From Candidatus Gastranaerophilales bacterium (GTDB lineage: Bacteria; Cyanobacteriota; Vampirovibrionia; Gastranaerophilales; Gastranaerophilaceae): a DNA stretch of 61,834 nucleotides. The notes beneath the pieces are model-generated. The model was not told the origin of the DNA, searched no databases, and saw nothing but the letters and a program-made list of their open reading frames with translations. The translations under genes were made by a program, and so were the position numbers. Positions 17,395 to 26,025 of the stretch are shown one piece after another. Positions within the stretch are counted from its first letter, which is position 1; the number at the start of each line of letters is the position of its first letter. The stretch spans positions 1 to 61,834 of the forward strand of contig CAAHDT010000021.1 of NCBI GenBank assembly GCA_900770525.1. Reading direction: 5' to 3'.

Positions 17395-18471
17395 ATGATT
17401 AAGATAACAAAAGTAGCTGCAATATGTAATTTAGGGAATAATCTTGATGAAATTTTTCATAATATTTTATCTGCAAAATTGACAGAATTTAAAATTTCTT
17501 CTCCACTCCCACAAATTAATGATGAGAAATTTAACTTAAGATGCAATCAACTGCTTTTACACTGTATTAATCAAATCAAACCGGATATAAATAACTTTAT
17601 TAAAAGATATAACCCTAAAAAAATCGCAACAGTGATTGCGACAACTAATACCGGAATTGACAAGTTTGAAGAAACCGGCGATAAAGAGTTTTTGAAGATG
17701 AGTAATCCTGCTGAATTTGTGAGAAATTATCTTGGACTAGATGGGGCAGCATATGGAATTTCTACGGCTTGCTCTTCTGGGATAAAAGCTTTTTCTACAG
17801 CGAAACGACTTATTGAGTCAGGAATATGCGATGCCGCAATTGTCGGTGGAACGGATGAACTTTCAAGATTTCCGCTTGCAGGATTTAAATCGTTAGAGGT
17901 TTTATCCAAAAAACGTTCAAATCCGTTCAGCAAAAATAGGTGTGGAATGAATATTTCGGAATCTGCTGCAATTTTCCTTGTAGAAAAAGAAGGGGGTGGA
18001 ATTAATATTTTAGGAATAGGAGAAACATCTGACGCGTATCACGCTGCGACCCCTAATCCTGAAGGCACACAAGCTGTTAGAGCAATTACATTAGCATTAA
18101 GTGAGGCAAATTTGGCTCCTGATGATATTGATTATATAAATTTACACGGTACCGGAACCATTACTAATGACTTGATGGAAGGAAATGCAATATCAAAAGT
18201 ATTTGGAAATAAAACCCCTGTAAGTTCGACAAAACCGTTAACAGGACATTGTCTTGGCGCTGCAGCAAGTATTGAAGTAGCAATTTGTTATGCCCTCTTG
18301 ACAAACAATCAAAACATATTACCACCACATATATATGATGGAGAGTACGATACCGCCATTCCGAAAATTAATTTGGTTTTACCGAATATAAAAGTTGAAG
18401 AAATAAAGTATGTCATGTGCAATGCTTTCGGGTTTGGCGGAACAAATGCAGTTATGGTTATGGGGAAATAA
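17395..18471 (+). CDS. Beta-ketoacyl-ACP synthase (FabF-like, aryl-polyene type)
   Basis: 358 aa, shorter than typical FabF (about 410). The complete thiolase-fold catalytic set is visible: C126 in STACSSG, H251 in NLHGTGT, and H285 in LTGHCLGAA. A C-terminal CNAFGFGGTNA loop is also present. It condenses acyl chains with malonyl-ACP. It heads a tightly packed operon with a hot-dog dehydratase (2 bp gap), a ketoreductase (0 bp) and a second ketosynthase (1-base overlap). With the divergent partner this looks like a reduced aryl polyene/type II PKS module. No acyl carrier protein gene is found in the window. Confidence 0.9.
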   Translation: MIKITKVAAICNLGNNLDEIFHNILSAKLTEFKISSPLPQINDEKFNLRCNQLLLHCINQIKPDINNFIKRYNPKKIATVIATTNTGIDKFEETGDKEFLKMSNPAEFVRNYLGLDGAAYGISTACSSGIKAFSTAKRLIESGICDAAIVGGTDELSRFPLAGFKSLEVLSKKRSNPFSKNRCGMNISESAAIFLVEKEGGGINILGIGETSDAYHAATPNPEGTQAVRAITLALSEANLAPDDIDYINLHGTGTITNDLMEGNAISKVFGNKTPVSSTKPLTGHCLGAAASIEVAICYALLTNNQNILPPHIYDGEYDTAIPKINLVLPNIKVEEIKYVMCNAFGFGGTNAVMVMGK

Positions 18472-18473
18472 AA

Positions 18474-18926
18474 ATGAAATACGATTTGACCAAAATATTA
18501 CCACACAATTATCCGATGATTTTAATTGATGACATTCAAGACGTAAACCTTGATGAAGGTTGGATAACTGCAACAGTAAACATTCAAAAAGACGGTTTGT
18601 TTTTTGATAGTGAATTAGGTGGGGTTTCATACTTGACCGGAATTGAATTTATGGCACAGACAATTGCTTGTTATGCACAATTGAAATTCGGGAGTGAAAC
18701 ACCTAAAATAGGTTTTTTGCTTGGAACTCGTTCATACAAAGCTTATGTTCCAAAATTTGAAGAAAACGTAACTTATGAAGTAAAAGCTAAAGAGTTATAC
18801 TGTGACAATGAACTTGTTTCGTTTGAATGTTTTATTTATAATGATGGTAAGGTTTGTGCAAATGCAATGGTTAATGCATACCAACCTGCAAATGCCGAAG
18901 ACTTTTTAAAAAAGGGAATTAAGTAA
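18474..18926 (+). CDS. Hot-dog 3-hydroxyacyl-ACP dehydratase (ApeP/FabZ-like)
   Basis: 150 aa from the ATG at 18474, directly after the ketosynthase stop. The catalytic His is H11 in LPHNYPMILID (the PHxxPM motif of FabZ/FabA-type enzymes) and the catalytic acid is E58 in GIEFMAQTIA. GFLLGTRSYK is a substrate-loop feature. It removes water from 3-hydroxyacyl-ACP to make an enoyl product. No enoyl reductase lies in this operon, so double bonds would be kept, as in a polyene. Length and operon position match dehydratases of aryl polyene clusters. Confidence 0.85.
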   Translation: MKYDLTKILPHNYPMILIDDIQDVNLDEGWITATVNIQKDGLFFDSELGGVSYLTGIEFMAQTIACYAQLKFGSETPKIGFLLGTRSYKAYVPKFEENVTYEVKAKELYCDNELVSFECFIYNDGKVCANAMVNAYQPANAEDFLKKGIK

Positions 18927-19652
18927 ATGGGGAAACAAGTATTAATCACAGGTTCAAGCCGTGGTATCGGAAGAGAAATTGCATTATACCTTGCTCAAAA
19001 CGGTTATGATATTGTCTTACACTGTAACAGCAACATTCAAAAGGCTCAAGAAGTTTTGTCTGAGGTAAAATCTTTAGGTACCAATGGAAGAATTTTACAA
19101 TTCAATCTCAACAACAGAGAAGAATGTAATAAAATTTTATCTGATGATATCGAAAAAAACGGAGTATATTACGCAACAGTTCTTAATGCAGGTATAAATC
19201 ATGACGTAGTTTTTCCATCAATGGAAGACAGTGATTGGGATAGCGTAATTAATACAAATCTCGGAGGTTTTTATAATGTCTTAAAACCGATAGTTATGCC
19301 TATGATTACAGAAAGAATGAAAGGCAGAATTGTTACAATGTCTTCTGTTTCCGGACTTCGCGGAAATTACGGGCAAGTAAATTATAGTGCCTCGAAAGCC
19401 GGTATAATCGGAGCTTCAAAGGCTCTTGCTCTTGAACTTGCCAAAAGGAAAATAACAGTAAACTGTGTTGCCCCAGGGGTTATAGAATCGGATATGACAA
19501 AAGATTTACCTGTAGAGGAAGTAAAAAAAATAATACCAATGAAAAGATTTGGGAAAGCTAAAGAAGTCGCAAGTTTAGTAAATTATCTTTTGAGTGAAGA
19601 TGCCGGATATATCACCGGACAAGTTATATCCGTAAACGGGGGGCTTTACTAG
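18927..19652 (+). CDS. 3-oxoacyl-ACP reductase (FabG-like SDR)
   Basis: 241 aa classical short-chain dehydrogenase. NADPH-binding TGSSRGIG (8-15), NAG (87-89), and the catalytic triad S140, Y153, K157 (YSASK). The C-terminal YITGQVISVNGG is typical of FabG. It reduces 3-ketoacyl-ACP to 3-hydroxyacyl-ACP. It starts on the base after the dehydratase stop. Its place between a dehydratase and a second ketosynthase suggests it serves the pathway encoded here rather than general fatty acid synthesis. Confidence 0.88.
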   Translation: MGKQVLITGSSRGIGREIALYLAQNGYDIVLHCNSNIQKAQEVLSEVKSLGTNGRILQFNLNNREECNKILSDDIEKNGVYYATVLNAGINHDVVFPSMEDSDWDSVINTNLGGFYNVLKPIVMPMITERMKGRIVTMSSVSGLRGNYGQVNYSASKAGIIGASKALALELAKRKITVNCVAPGVIESDMTKDLPVEEVKKIIPMKRFGKAKEVASLVNYLLSEDAGYITGQVISVNGGLY

Positions 19653-20875
19653 TGAAACGTGTAGTAATAACAGGCATGGCACAAATTAGTCCACTTGGGA
19701 CAAATGTTACGAAAGCCCTTTCAAGGTTGCATGAGCTAAAAAATTGCATATTATACTTGCCTGAATTGGAAGAATTTACACGACTTAATACAAAATTAGC
19801 GGCACCGGCAACTGATTTCGAAACTCCGGCTCACTTTAACAGAAAAGTATTAAGAACAATGGGAAGAGTCGGAATTTTCAGCGTTGCCAGCGCTGAAGAA
19901 GCACTCAAAGATGCAGATTTGCTATATGATGAAATTATCATAAACGGCGAAACAGGAGTAAGTTATGGATCATCCAGCGGTTCTTTAGAAAGCATTATTG
20001 ATTTTTATTCAATGATGGTTGATAAAGAGGTGCGAACTGTTACCTCGGGCAGTTATGTAAAAATGATGCCGCAAACAACTGCCGTTAATATTTCATTATA
20101 TTTTAAAACTACAGGAAGATTAATCCCAACATCAACCGCTTGTACATCCGGTTCAATGGGAATCGGTTATGCGTATGAAGCTATTAAAAATGGCTATGCA
20201 ACAGTGATGATTGCAGGTGGGGCGGATGAACTCCACCCAACTCAAATAGCAATATTTGACACCTTGTATGCAACGAGTCAAAAAAATTCAACTCCGGAAT
20301 TAACGCCATCACCTTTTGACCAAAACAGAGATGGACTTGTTATCGGCGAAGGTGCAGGAACATTAATCTTAGAAGAGTACGAACACGCCAAAAAGCGAGG
20401 AGCAAAAATTTATGCTGAAGTGCTCGGATTTGGAACAAGCACTGATGGCACCCATATTACAAGCCCTAATCAAGAAAAAATGAAATCTGCTCTTGGACTA
20501 GCGCTTAAATGTGCAAATATTTCACCTGAAGATATCGGTTATGTGAATGCGCACGGCACGGCTACAATTCAAGGAGATTTAGCCGAAACTAATGCAACTT
20601 ATGACATATTTAAGCGTAATGTTCCGATTAGTTCAATTAAAAGCTACACCGGACATACTCTTGGAGCCTGCGGAGCTATAGAGGCAATACTCACAATTTT
20701 AATGGCAAAAGAAAAATGGTTCTGCCCGACATTAAATCTAAATAATATCGATGAAAATTGTGGGAAACTTGATTACATAACAGGACAAGGCAGAGAAATT
20801 AATACATCTATTGTTATGTCAAACAACTTCGCATTCGGCGGGATTAATACGTCACTAATTTTTAAAGTTTATTAA
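19652..20875 (+). CDS. Second beta-ketoacyl-ACP synthase (FabF-like)
   Basis: 407 aa, GTG start sharing one base with the fabG-like stop. Complete catalytic set: C164 in STACTSG, H301 in NAHGTAT, H335 in YTGHTLGAC. SMMVDK and the YATSQKNSTPELTPSPFD stretch resemble the initiating or extending ketosynthases of aryl polyene clusters. Two active ketosynthases plus the chain-length-factor-like protein argue for an iterative type II system distinct from the fabH/plsX locus at 42-45 kb. It is the last gene of the operon. No terminator is obvious before the convergent prepilin remnant. Confidence 0.88.
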   Translation: MKRVVITGMAQISPLGTNVTKALSRLHELKNCILYLPELEEFTRLNTKLAAPATDFETPAHFNRKVLRTMGRVGIFSVASAEEALKDADLLYDEIIINGETGVSYGSSSGSLESIIDFYSMMVDKEVRTVTSGSYVKMMPQTTAVNISLYFKTTGRLIPTSTACTSGSMGIGYAYEAIKNGYATVMIAGGADELHPTQIAIFDTLYATSQKNSTPELTPSPFDQNRDGLVIGEGAGTLILEEYEHAKKRGAKIYAEVLGFGTSTDGTHITSPNQEKMKSALGLALKCANISPEDIGYVNAHGTATIQGDLAETNATYDIFKRNVPISSIKSYTGHTLGACGAIEAILTILMAKEKWFCPTLNLNNIDENCGKLDYITGQGREINTSIVMSNNFAFGGINTSLIFKVY

Positions 20876-20896
20876 AAAATTGATTTGTTATATTTA

Positions 20897-21259
20897 TTAC
20901 TTGCACTTGTGTTTCCCCTCCCAGCTTAAATCATCACAATGCAAGTAGTCCATGTTTTCATTGTAAATTACCCAAGCAGCACAACCATGCCCGCTATAGT
21001 AAGATGATGTGTTATTTCTTTTACATTGTACAGAAAACGGATAGTTTGAAGTTTCTTTGTTTTCTGATGGTGAACCTGATGGTATAATTCCATATTTTGT
21101 AACATAAAATATGAAGTAGTCACGCCCATAAACATTTGGTTTTTTGTGTCCGTTAATATCTACTGCCAATCCGCCGCATATATTTTTTAATTGAGGAGTA
21201 TCTCCCATTTCTTCGCTTTTAAACTTACATTCTTTACTGTTTAAAACACGTAACGTCAA
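20897..21259 (-). pseudogene. C-terminal remnant of a prepilin-like gene
   Basis: 120 codons with only a TTG for a start, overlapping the stop of the SMR gene in another frame. The product lacks the FTLAE..LITLGIIG head of prepilin-like proteins but keeps a tail I associate with them: CGGLAVDINGHKKPN, G.DYFIFYVTKYGIIPSGSP, CAAWVIYNENMDYLHC, with many Cys. No SD is present. Interpretation: the 5' half was lost when the SMR gene arrived or by recombination. It could still be expressed as a fragment by coupling to the SMR gene. Confidence 0.6.
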
Positions 21260-21570
21260 CTTGCCAATCTTAAACCAATTGAACCCAAAATAATCAAAAG
21301 TATAGATACTATTTTAAGCAAACTAACAGATTCGTGCAAGAAAACTATTCCAATAACGCTTATTAATAAAATTCCAAGAGCTCCCCATATAGCATATGCA
21401 ACACCCATCTCAATTGTTCTTAAGGCATAGGATAAAAATAAAAAACAAAGCGCATATGAAATTACGACTCCAATTGACGGTAATAAAACCGAGAAACCGT
21501 TTGATACTTTTAATAGTGAAGTTCCTGTCGTTTCAAAAATAATTGCTAATGCTAAATAAAATCAACTCAT
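21256..21570 (-). pseudogene. EmrE/SMR-family small multidrug transporter with a TGA at codon 3
   Basis: Reading from ATG 21570 (SD AGGA 8 nt upstream), codon 3 is TGA (21562-21564). After it the frame stays open for 101 codons to the TGA at 21256-21258. The product matches SMR transporters in order and spacing: F-YLALAIIFETTGTSLLK (TM1 with the essential Glu, E13), four hydrophobic helices, and AYAIWGALGILLIS (the YAIW motif). Total 104 codons is the normal family length. The third residue is often Trp in this family, so TGG to TGA is a likely single mutation. Other genes here use TGA as stop. Either a recent pseudogene or a sequence error. Confidence 0.75.
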
Positions 21571-21768
21571 ATAATATCCTTTCTTAGTTTTCTACATAAT
21601 AACATATTGCTTAAAAAGTAAAACATATTTTCATATCTTGTTAAAATAAAAGTTTTATGCAGGAGATATATTGTATAGGGTAGGATTTTTGTAAAATTTC
21701 TTATTAAATACAAATATGCAATTATGCGGATTTGTATGTTTGGTATATAATCTTAGTGAGGTACCAAA

Positions 21769-23121
21769 TTGAAACATTCTAAATTAACAGCCCTAATATT
21801 TATAGCGCTTATATTGGGTATTATTGTAGGACATTTTGCCCCTGATTTTGCGGTAAAAATGCATCCGTTTGCAGCTATATTTTTGCGAATGGTTAAAATG
21901 ATTATTGCGCCGTTATTGTTTGCAACACTTGTTGTCGGAATTGCCGGTCACGGTGATGCCAAGAGTCTTGGCAAAATTGGAATTAAGACTATTGTCTATT
22001 TTGAAGTTGTAACCACTTTGGCTTTGGTTATCGGGCTTACGATGGCTAATGTATTTAAGCCTGGGGTTGGATTTGTTATGGGAACATCTGAACATGCTGT
22101 TCAAATGCAGGCGGCAGGGCTTTTAGCTGCGACTCACGCTCATACATCTATTGGAGAAATGGTTACAAATATTTTTCCAACCAGTTTGTTTGACGCAATG
22201 TCACAAGGCAATTTGTTGCAGATAGTTGTGTTCTCATTGTTCTTTGCAATTGCGATGTGTGCGTGTAAAGAAAAGGCTCGTCCTGTATTGGATTTCTTAA
22301 ATTCAGTATCGCAAATAATGTTCAAGTTTACTGAATATGTTATGTATTTTGCTCCATTAGGTATTTTTGGTGCTATTGCTACCACAGTTGGCGCTAACGG
22401 TTTAGCTGTTTTGAAAAATTATTTTAAGGTTATAGGGGCTTTATATGTAGCTTTTGCAGTTTTTGTGACTGTTGTTTTATTTATTGTTTGTAAGATTGTA
22501 AAAATATCTTTCAGAAGTTTGATAAGAGCTTTGCAAGAGCCGGCGTTGCTTGCTTTCACTACTGCAAGCTCTGAAGCAGCTTTTCCAAAAGCTATGGAAA
22601 TTATGGAACGTTTCGGGGTACCTAAAAATATTGTTGGGTTTGTAATGCCGACAGGTTATACTTTTAACTTGGATGGTAGTACTTTGTATCTTGCAATGGC
22701 AGTTATTTTTTCTTCTCAATTAGTTGGGATTAATCTTGATTTGAACCAGCAAATTATCATAATGTTAGCCCTAATGCTTACAAGTAAAGGGGTTGCAGGG
22801 GTTCCGAGAGCTGCATTGATTGTTCTTGCAGGAACTTTAGCAAGTTTCAATATTCCTATTCTTGGGGTTGCAATATTGCTTGGTATAGACCAAATTTTGG
22901 ATATGGGTAGAACAACTGTAAACCTTATCGGAAATTGCGTCGCAACGGTTGTTATTGCGAGATGGGAAAATGTTTTTGACTACAACAAAATGAAAGATTT
23001 TGTTCGTCAAGATATTGAAGATAGCCTTAGCGGCGAGATAGAAAGTTTGGCAAAAAATTGTAGTCAAAATACAAGTGAGCCTAAATTAGTTACAGAAGAA
23101 GTTAATGTAAAAGAAGGATAA
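21769..23121 (+). CDS. Dicarboxylate/glutamate:cation symporter (DAACS family)
   Basis: 450 aa, TTG start with GAGG about 8 nt upstream. Multi-helix membrane protein with the family signatures: the serine-rich TTASSEAAFPKAME loop, PTGYTFNLDGS.LY (the NMDGT-like motif as NLDGS), KGVAGVPRAALIVLAGTL, and the DQILDMGRTTVNLIGN transport-core helix. These carriers import glutamate, aspartate or C4-dicarboxylates with protons or sodium. The C-terminal about 45 residues are a hydrophilic cytoplasmic tail. A TATAAT lies at 21746-21751. ileS follows 6 bp after the stop, so the two may be cotranscribed. Confidence 0.92.
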   Translation: MKHSKLTALIFIALILGIIVGHFAPDFAVKMHPFAAIFLRMVKMIIAPLLFATLVVGIAGHGDAKSLGKIGIKTIVYFEVVTTLALVIGLTMANVFKPGVGFVMGTSEHAVQMQAAGLLAATHAHTSIGEMVTNIFPTSLFDAMSQGNLLQIVVFSLFFAIAMCACKEKARPVLDFLNSVSQIMFKFTEYVMYFAPLGIFGAIATTVGANGLAVLKNYFKVIGALYVAFAVFVTVVLFIVCKIVKISFRSLIRALQEPALLAFTTASSEAAFPKAMEIMERFGVPKNIVGFVMPTGYTFNLDGSTLYLAMAVIFSSQLVGINLDLNQQIIIMLALMLTSKGVAGVPRAALIVLAGTLASFNIPILGVAILLGIDQILDMGRTTVNLIGNCVATVVIARWENVFDYNKMKDFVRQDIEDSLSGEIESLAKNCSQNTSEPKLVTEEVNVKEG

Positions 23122-23127
23122 AAAAGA

Positions 23128-25941
23128 ATGAGTAATGATGTGAAAACAGAGTACAAAAATACTTTGAACTTGCCTCAAACAAGTCTTGCTATGAGAGCAA
23201 ATGCTACTGTTCGAGAACTCGAAATTCAAAAGTTTTGGGAAGAAAATCATATTTATGAAAAAAGCTTAGAAAATAAAGATAAGACTAATAGTTTTATCTT
23301 GCACGATGGACCTCCGTATTTGAGCAGTGAAAAAATTCACGTTGGTACTGCATTAAATAAAATTCTAAAAGATATTCTTGTAAAATATAAATCTCAAAGA
23401 GGTTTCTATGCTCCGTATGTTCCGGGATATGACGGGCATGGTTTGCCGATTGAAAATAAAGTTGTAAAAAATATTAAAGGTGGCAGAAGTGCCGTTACTC
23501 CTTATGAATTACGTCAAAAATGCAGAGAGTTCGCTCATACAAACTTGAAAGGTCAAGAAAGTGAATTCAAACGTTTGGGTGTTTGGGGAGATTGGGAACA
23601 TCCTTACCTTACAATCAATCCTGAATACGAGGCTGAACAGGTTCGCGTATTTGGTGAAATGTATAAAAAAGGTTATATTGAAAAAGGTTTGAAACCTGTT
23701 TATTGGTGTGTATCTTGTGAAACTGCTCTTGCAGAAGCGGAGGTTGAGTACGCTGACCATACGTCAACTTCAATTTATGTAAGATTTAAGTTTGATGAAG
23801 AATCTACAAAGAAAATTAACAGTGGCGTTCTTTCTTCTGCACATAATGACAAAGATATTTACGCTATTATTTGGACAACTACTCCTTGGACTATTCCATC
23901 AAACATGGCAATAAGCATGCATCCAAAATATGAATATACTTTCTTTGAATTTAAAAACGATGTTTATGTTGTTGCCCAAGAGCTTTTGGGAGCATTTTTA
24001 AATGATGTTGAGTGGAGTGAAGAGGATATTAAAGTTCTTGGAAATTGTGTCGGACAGGATTTAGAGTTGTTAAACACAAAACATCCGCTTGCTGATAGAA
24101 AATCTCCAATTATTTTAGGTGAACACGTTACATTGGATGCAGGTACAGGTTCTGTTCATACAGCGCCGGGGCATGGTTTAGAAGACTATGAGGTAGGTTG
24201 TAAATATGGTATTGAGGTATTTTCTCCGTTAGATAGTCGCGGTTGTTGGACAGAACTGGTTAATGACAAGGACTTGGAAGGTGTTCCTTATTACAAAGGT
24301 AACGCTATTGTTATTGAAAAACTTCAAAATTGTGGTGCTTTGTTAAAGCAGCAAGATATCAATCATAGTTATCCGCATTGTTGGAGATGTAAGCATCCGG
24401 TAATTTACCGTGCAACTCCGCAATGGTTTGTAAAGGTTGAAAAATTTAGAGATGAAGCACTTAACGCTATCAAGGGGGTAAAATGGATTCCTGCAGGCGG
24501 TGAAGCTAGAATTTCTAACATGGTAGAAAACCGTTCTGACTGGTGTATTTCGCGTCAAAGAGCTTGGGGGGTTCCTATTCCGGTATTCTATTGTGAAGAT
24601 TGTGGAGAAGTTATTGTAACTGATGAAACAATTGAAAATGTTGCAAAAATATTTGAAAAAGAAAGTTCTGACGCTTGGGTAAAATACAGTACCGAAGAAT
24701 TGTTACCAAAAGGTTTTGTATGCCCTAAGTGTGGTAAAACTCATATCAAAAAAGAAAATGATATTATGGACGTTTGGTTTGATTCAGGTGTAAGTTGGAG
24801 AGCAGTTGTTGAAAAACGTTCTGATGAACTTGGTACAATTCCGGTTGATATGTATTTGGAAGGTTCTGACCAACATAGAGGCTGGTTCCAGTCATCTTTG
24901 TTAACATCTGTTGCTACAGAAGGTAAAGCTCCTTATAAACAAGTTCTTACTCACGGGTTTGTATTTGGAGAAGATGGCAGAAAAATGTCAAAATCTTTGG
25001 GTAATTACATAAGACCAGATGATATTATTAAAAACTATGGAGCTGATATTTTGAGATTATGGGCTGCATCAGTTGACTACAGAAATGATACTAAAATTGG
25101 TGACAATATTGTTAAGCAACTTGTAGAAATTTTCAAAAAGACCAGAAATACTTCAAGATTTTTGCTGGGTAACTTATTTGATTTTAATCCTAAAGAGGAT
25201 TATGTTGAATATAAAGATTTGAAAGAACTTGATAAGTTTGCATTACATAAATTAAATCAACTAATAGAAAATGTTACGGAAGCTTTTGAAAATTATGAAT
25301 TTTATAAATACTTCCAACAACTTCAAAATTTTGCGGCGGTTGATTTGAGTTCATTCTATTTAGATATTGTAAAAGACAGATTGTATACTGCCGGCAAAAA
25401 GTCTGTTTCTCGTAGAGCTTGTCAGACCGTTATGTATGAAATTTTACAAACTCTTGTAAGACTTCTTGTGCCGGTTATGCCTCATCAGGCAGAAGATATT
25501 TGGATGAGTGTTCCTGAATGCCAAAAAGACGGTATAATCAGTGTTCTTTTGACAGAATGGCCTACAACTCATTCAGAATGGCATAATGAAAAATTGGAAG
25601 AAGATTTTTCAAAAATTTTGAAAGCTCGTGAAGTTGTTAGTCGTGCGATTGAACCATTGCGTGCTGATAAGAAAGTTGGAAGCTCTTTAGAAGTTGCTGT
25701 TTATGTGAAAGCAGAAGACAATTCTATTTTGAAAGCAAATGAAGATGAACTTTGCAACATATTTATAACTTCTCAAGCTTATGTTATTGACGAAAAACCA
25801 TCAGATGTTTTGAACGAGTATACAGAAGATGGCTATACCGTATGGGTAACGAAGGCAGAAGGTGAAAAATGTGCAAGATGTTGGAAATACAGAAAACTTA
25901 ATTCTGACGGTATTTGTGACGATTGCGCAGATGCAATTTAG
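23128..25941 (+). CDS. ileS: Isoleucyl-tRNA synthetase
   Basis: 937 aa, normal bacterial length. Class I signatures: GPPY followed by HVGT (71-74) in place of the usual HIGH, editing-domain TTPWTIPSN, VMD.WFDSG, and KMSKS (619-623). The C-terminal zinc ribbon (CARCW ... CDDC) is present, as in type 1 bacterial enzymes. It charges tRNA-Ile with isoleucine and edits valine. It lies downstream of the symporter with a 6-bp gap, and a strong hairpin follows its stop. No T-box leader is present. Confidence 0.96.
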   Translation: MSNDVKTEYKNTLNLPQTSLAMRANATVRELEIQKFWEENHIYEKSLENKDKTNSFILHDGPPYLSSEKIHVGTALNKILKDILVKYKSQRGFYAPYVPGYDGHGLPIENKVVKNIKGGRSAVTPYELRQKCREFAHTNLKGQESEFKRLGVWGDWEHPYLTINPEYEAEQVRVFGEMYKKGYIEKGLKPVYWCVSCETALAEAEVEYADHTSTSIYVRFKFDEESTKKINSGVLSSAHNDKDIYAIIWTTTPWTIPSNMAISMHPKYEYTFFEFKNDVYVVAQELLGAFLNDVEWSEEDIKVLGNCVGQDLELLNTKHPLADRKSPIILGEHVTLDAGTGSVHTAPGHGLEDYEVGCKYGIEVFSPLDSRGCWTELVNDKDLEGVPYYKGNAIVIEKLQNCGALLKQQDINHSYPHCWRCKHPVIYRATPQWFVKVEKFRDEALNAIKGVKWIPAGGEARISNMVENRSDWCISRQRAWGVPIPVFYCEDCGEVIVTDETIENVAKIFEKESSDAWVKYSTEELLPKGFVCPKCGKTHIKKENDIMDVWFDSGVSWRAVVEKRSDELGTIPVDMYLEGSDQHRGWFQSSLLTSVATEGKAPYKQVLTHGFVFGEDGRKMSKSLGNYIRPDDIIKNYGADILRLWAASVDYRNDTKIGDNIVKQLVEIFKKTRNTSRFLLGNLFDFNPKEDYVEYKDLKELDKFALHKLNQLIENVTEAFENYEFYKYFQQLQNFAAVDLSSFYLDIVKDRLYTAGKKSVSRRACQTVMYEILQTLVRLLVPVMPHQAEDIWMSVPECQKDGIISVLLTEWPTTHSEWHNEKLEEDFSKILKAREVVSRAIEPLRADKKVGSSLEVAVYVKAEDNSILKANEDELCNIFITSQAYVIDEKPSDVLNEYTEDGYTVWVTKAEGEKCARCWKYRKLNSDGICDDCADAI

Positions 25942-25969
25942 TAAATTGATAATAATATATAAATAATAC

Positions 25970-26015
25970 GCAAAAGGTGGAACTTTCTGGCTCCACCTTT
26001 TGCATTCTATCTTTT
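25970..26015 (+). terminator. Terminator after ileS
   Basis: Perfect 12-bp stem GCAAAAGGTGGA / TCCACCTTTTGC (25970-25981 with 25992-26003), then a T-rich run ending in TTTTTT. It separates ileS from the convergent glycosyltransferase gene and could serve both strands. Confidence 0.85.
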
Positions 26016-26025
26016 TTAGTTGAAA

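Noticed and set aside
21562..21564. TGA at codon 3 of the SMR gene read as Trp through an alternative genetic code
   Set aside because: fixC and the SMR gene itself end in TGA, and no other gene here shows an internal TGA. A point mutation or sequence error is simpler.
21571..23127. T-box or other riboswitch controlling ileS
   Set aside because: Only 6 bp separate ileS from the symporter gene, and the upstream leader has no specifier/antiterminator pattern.
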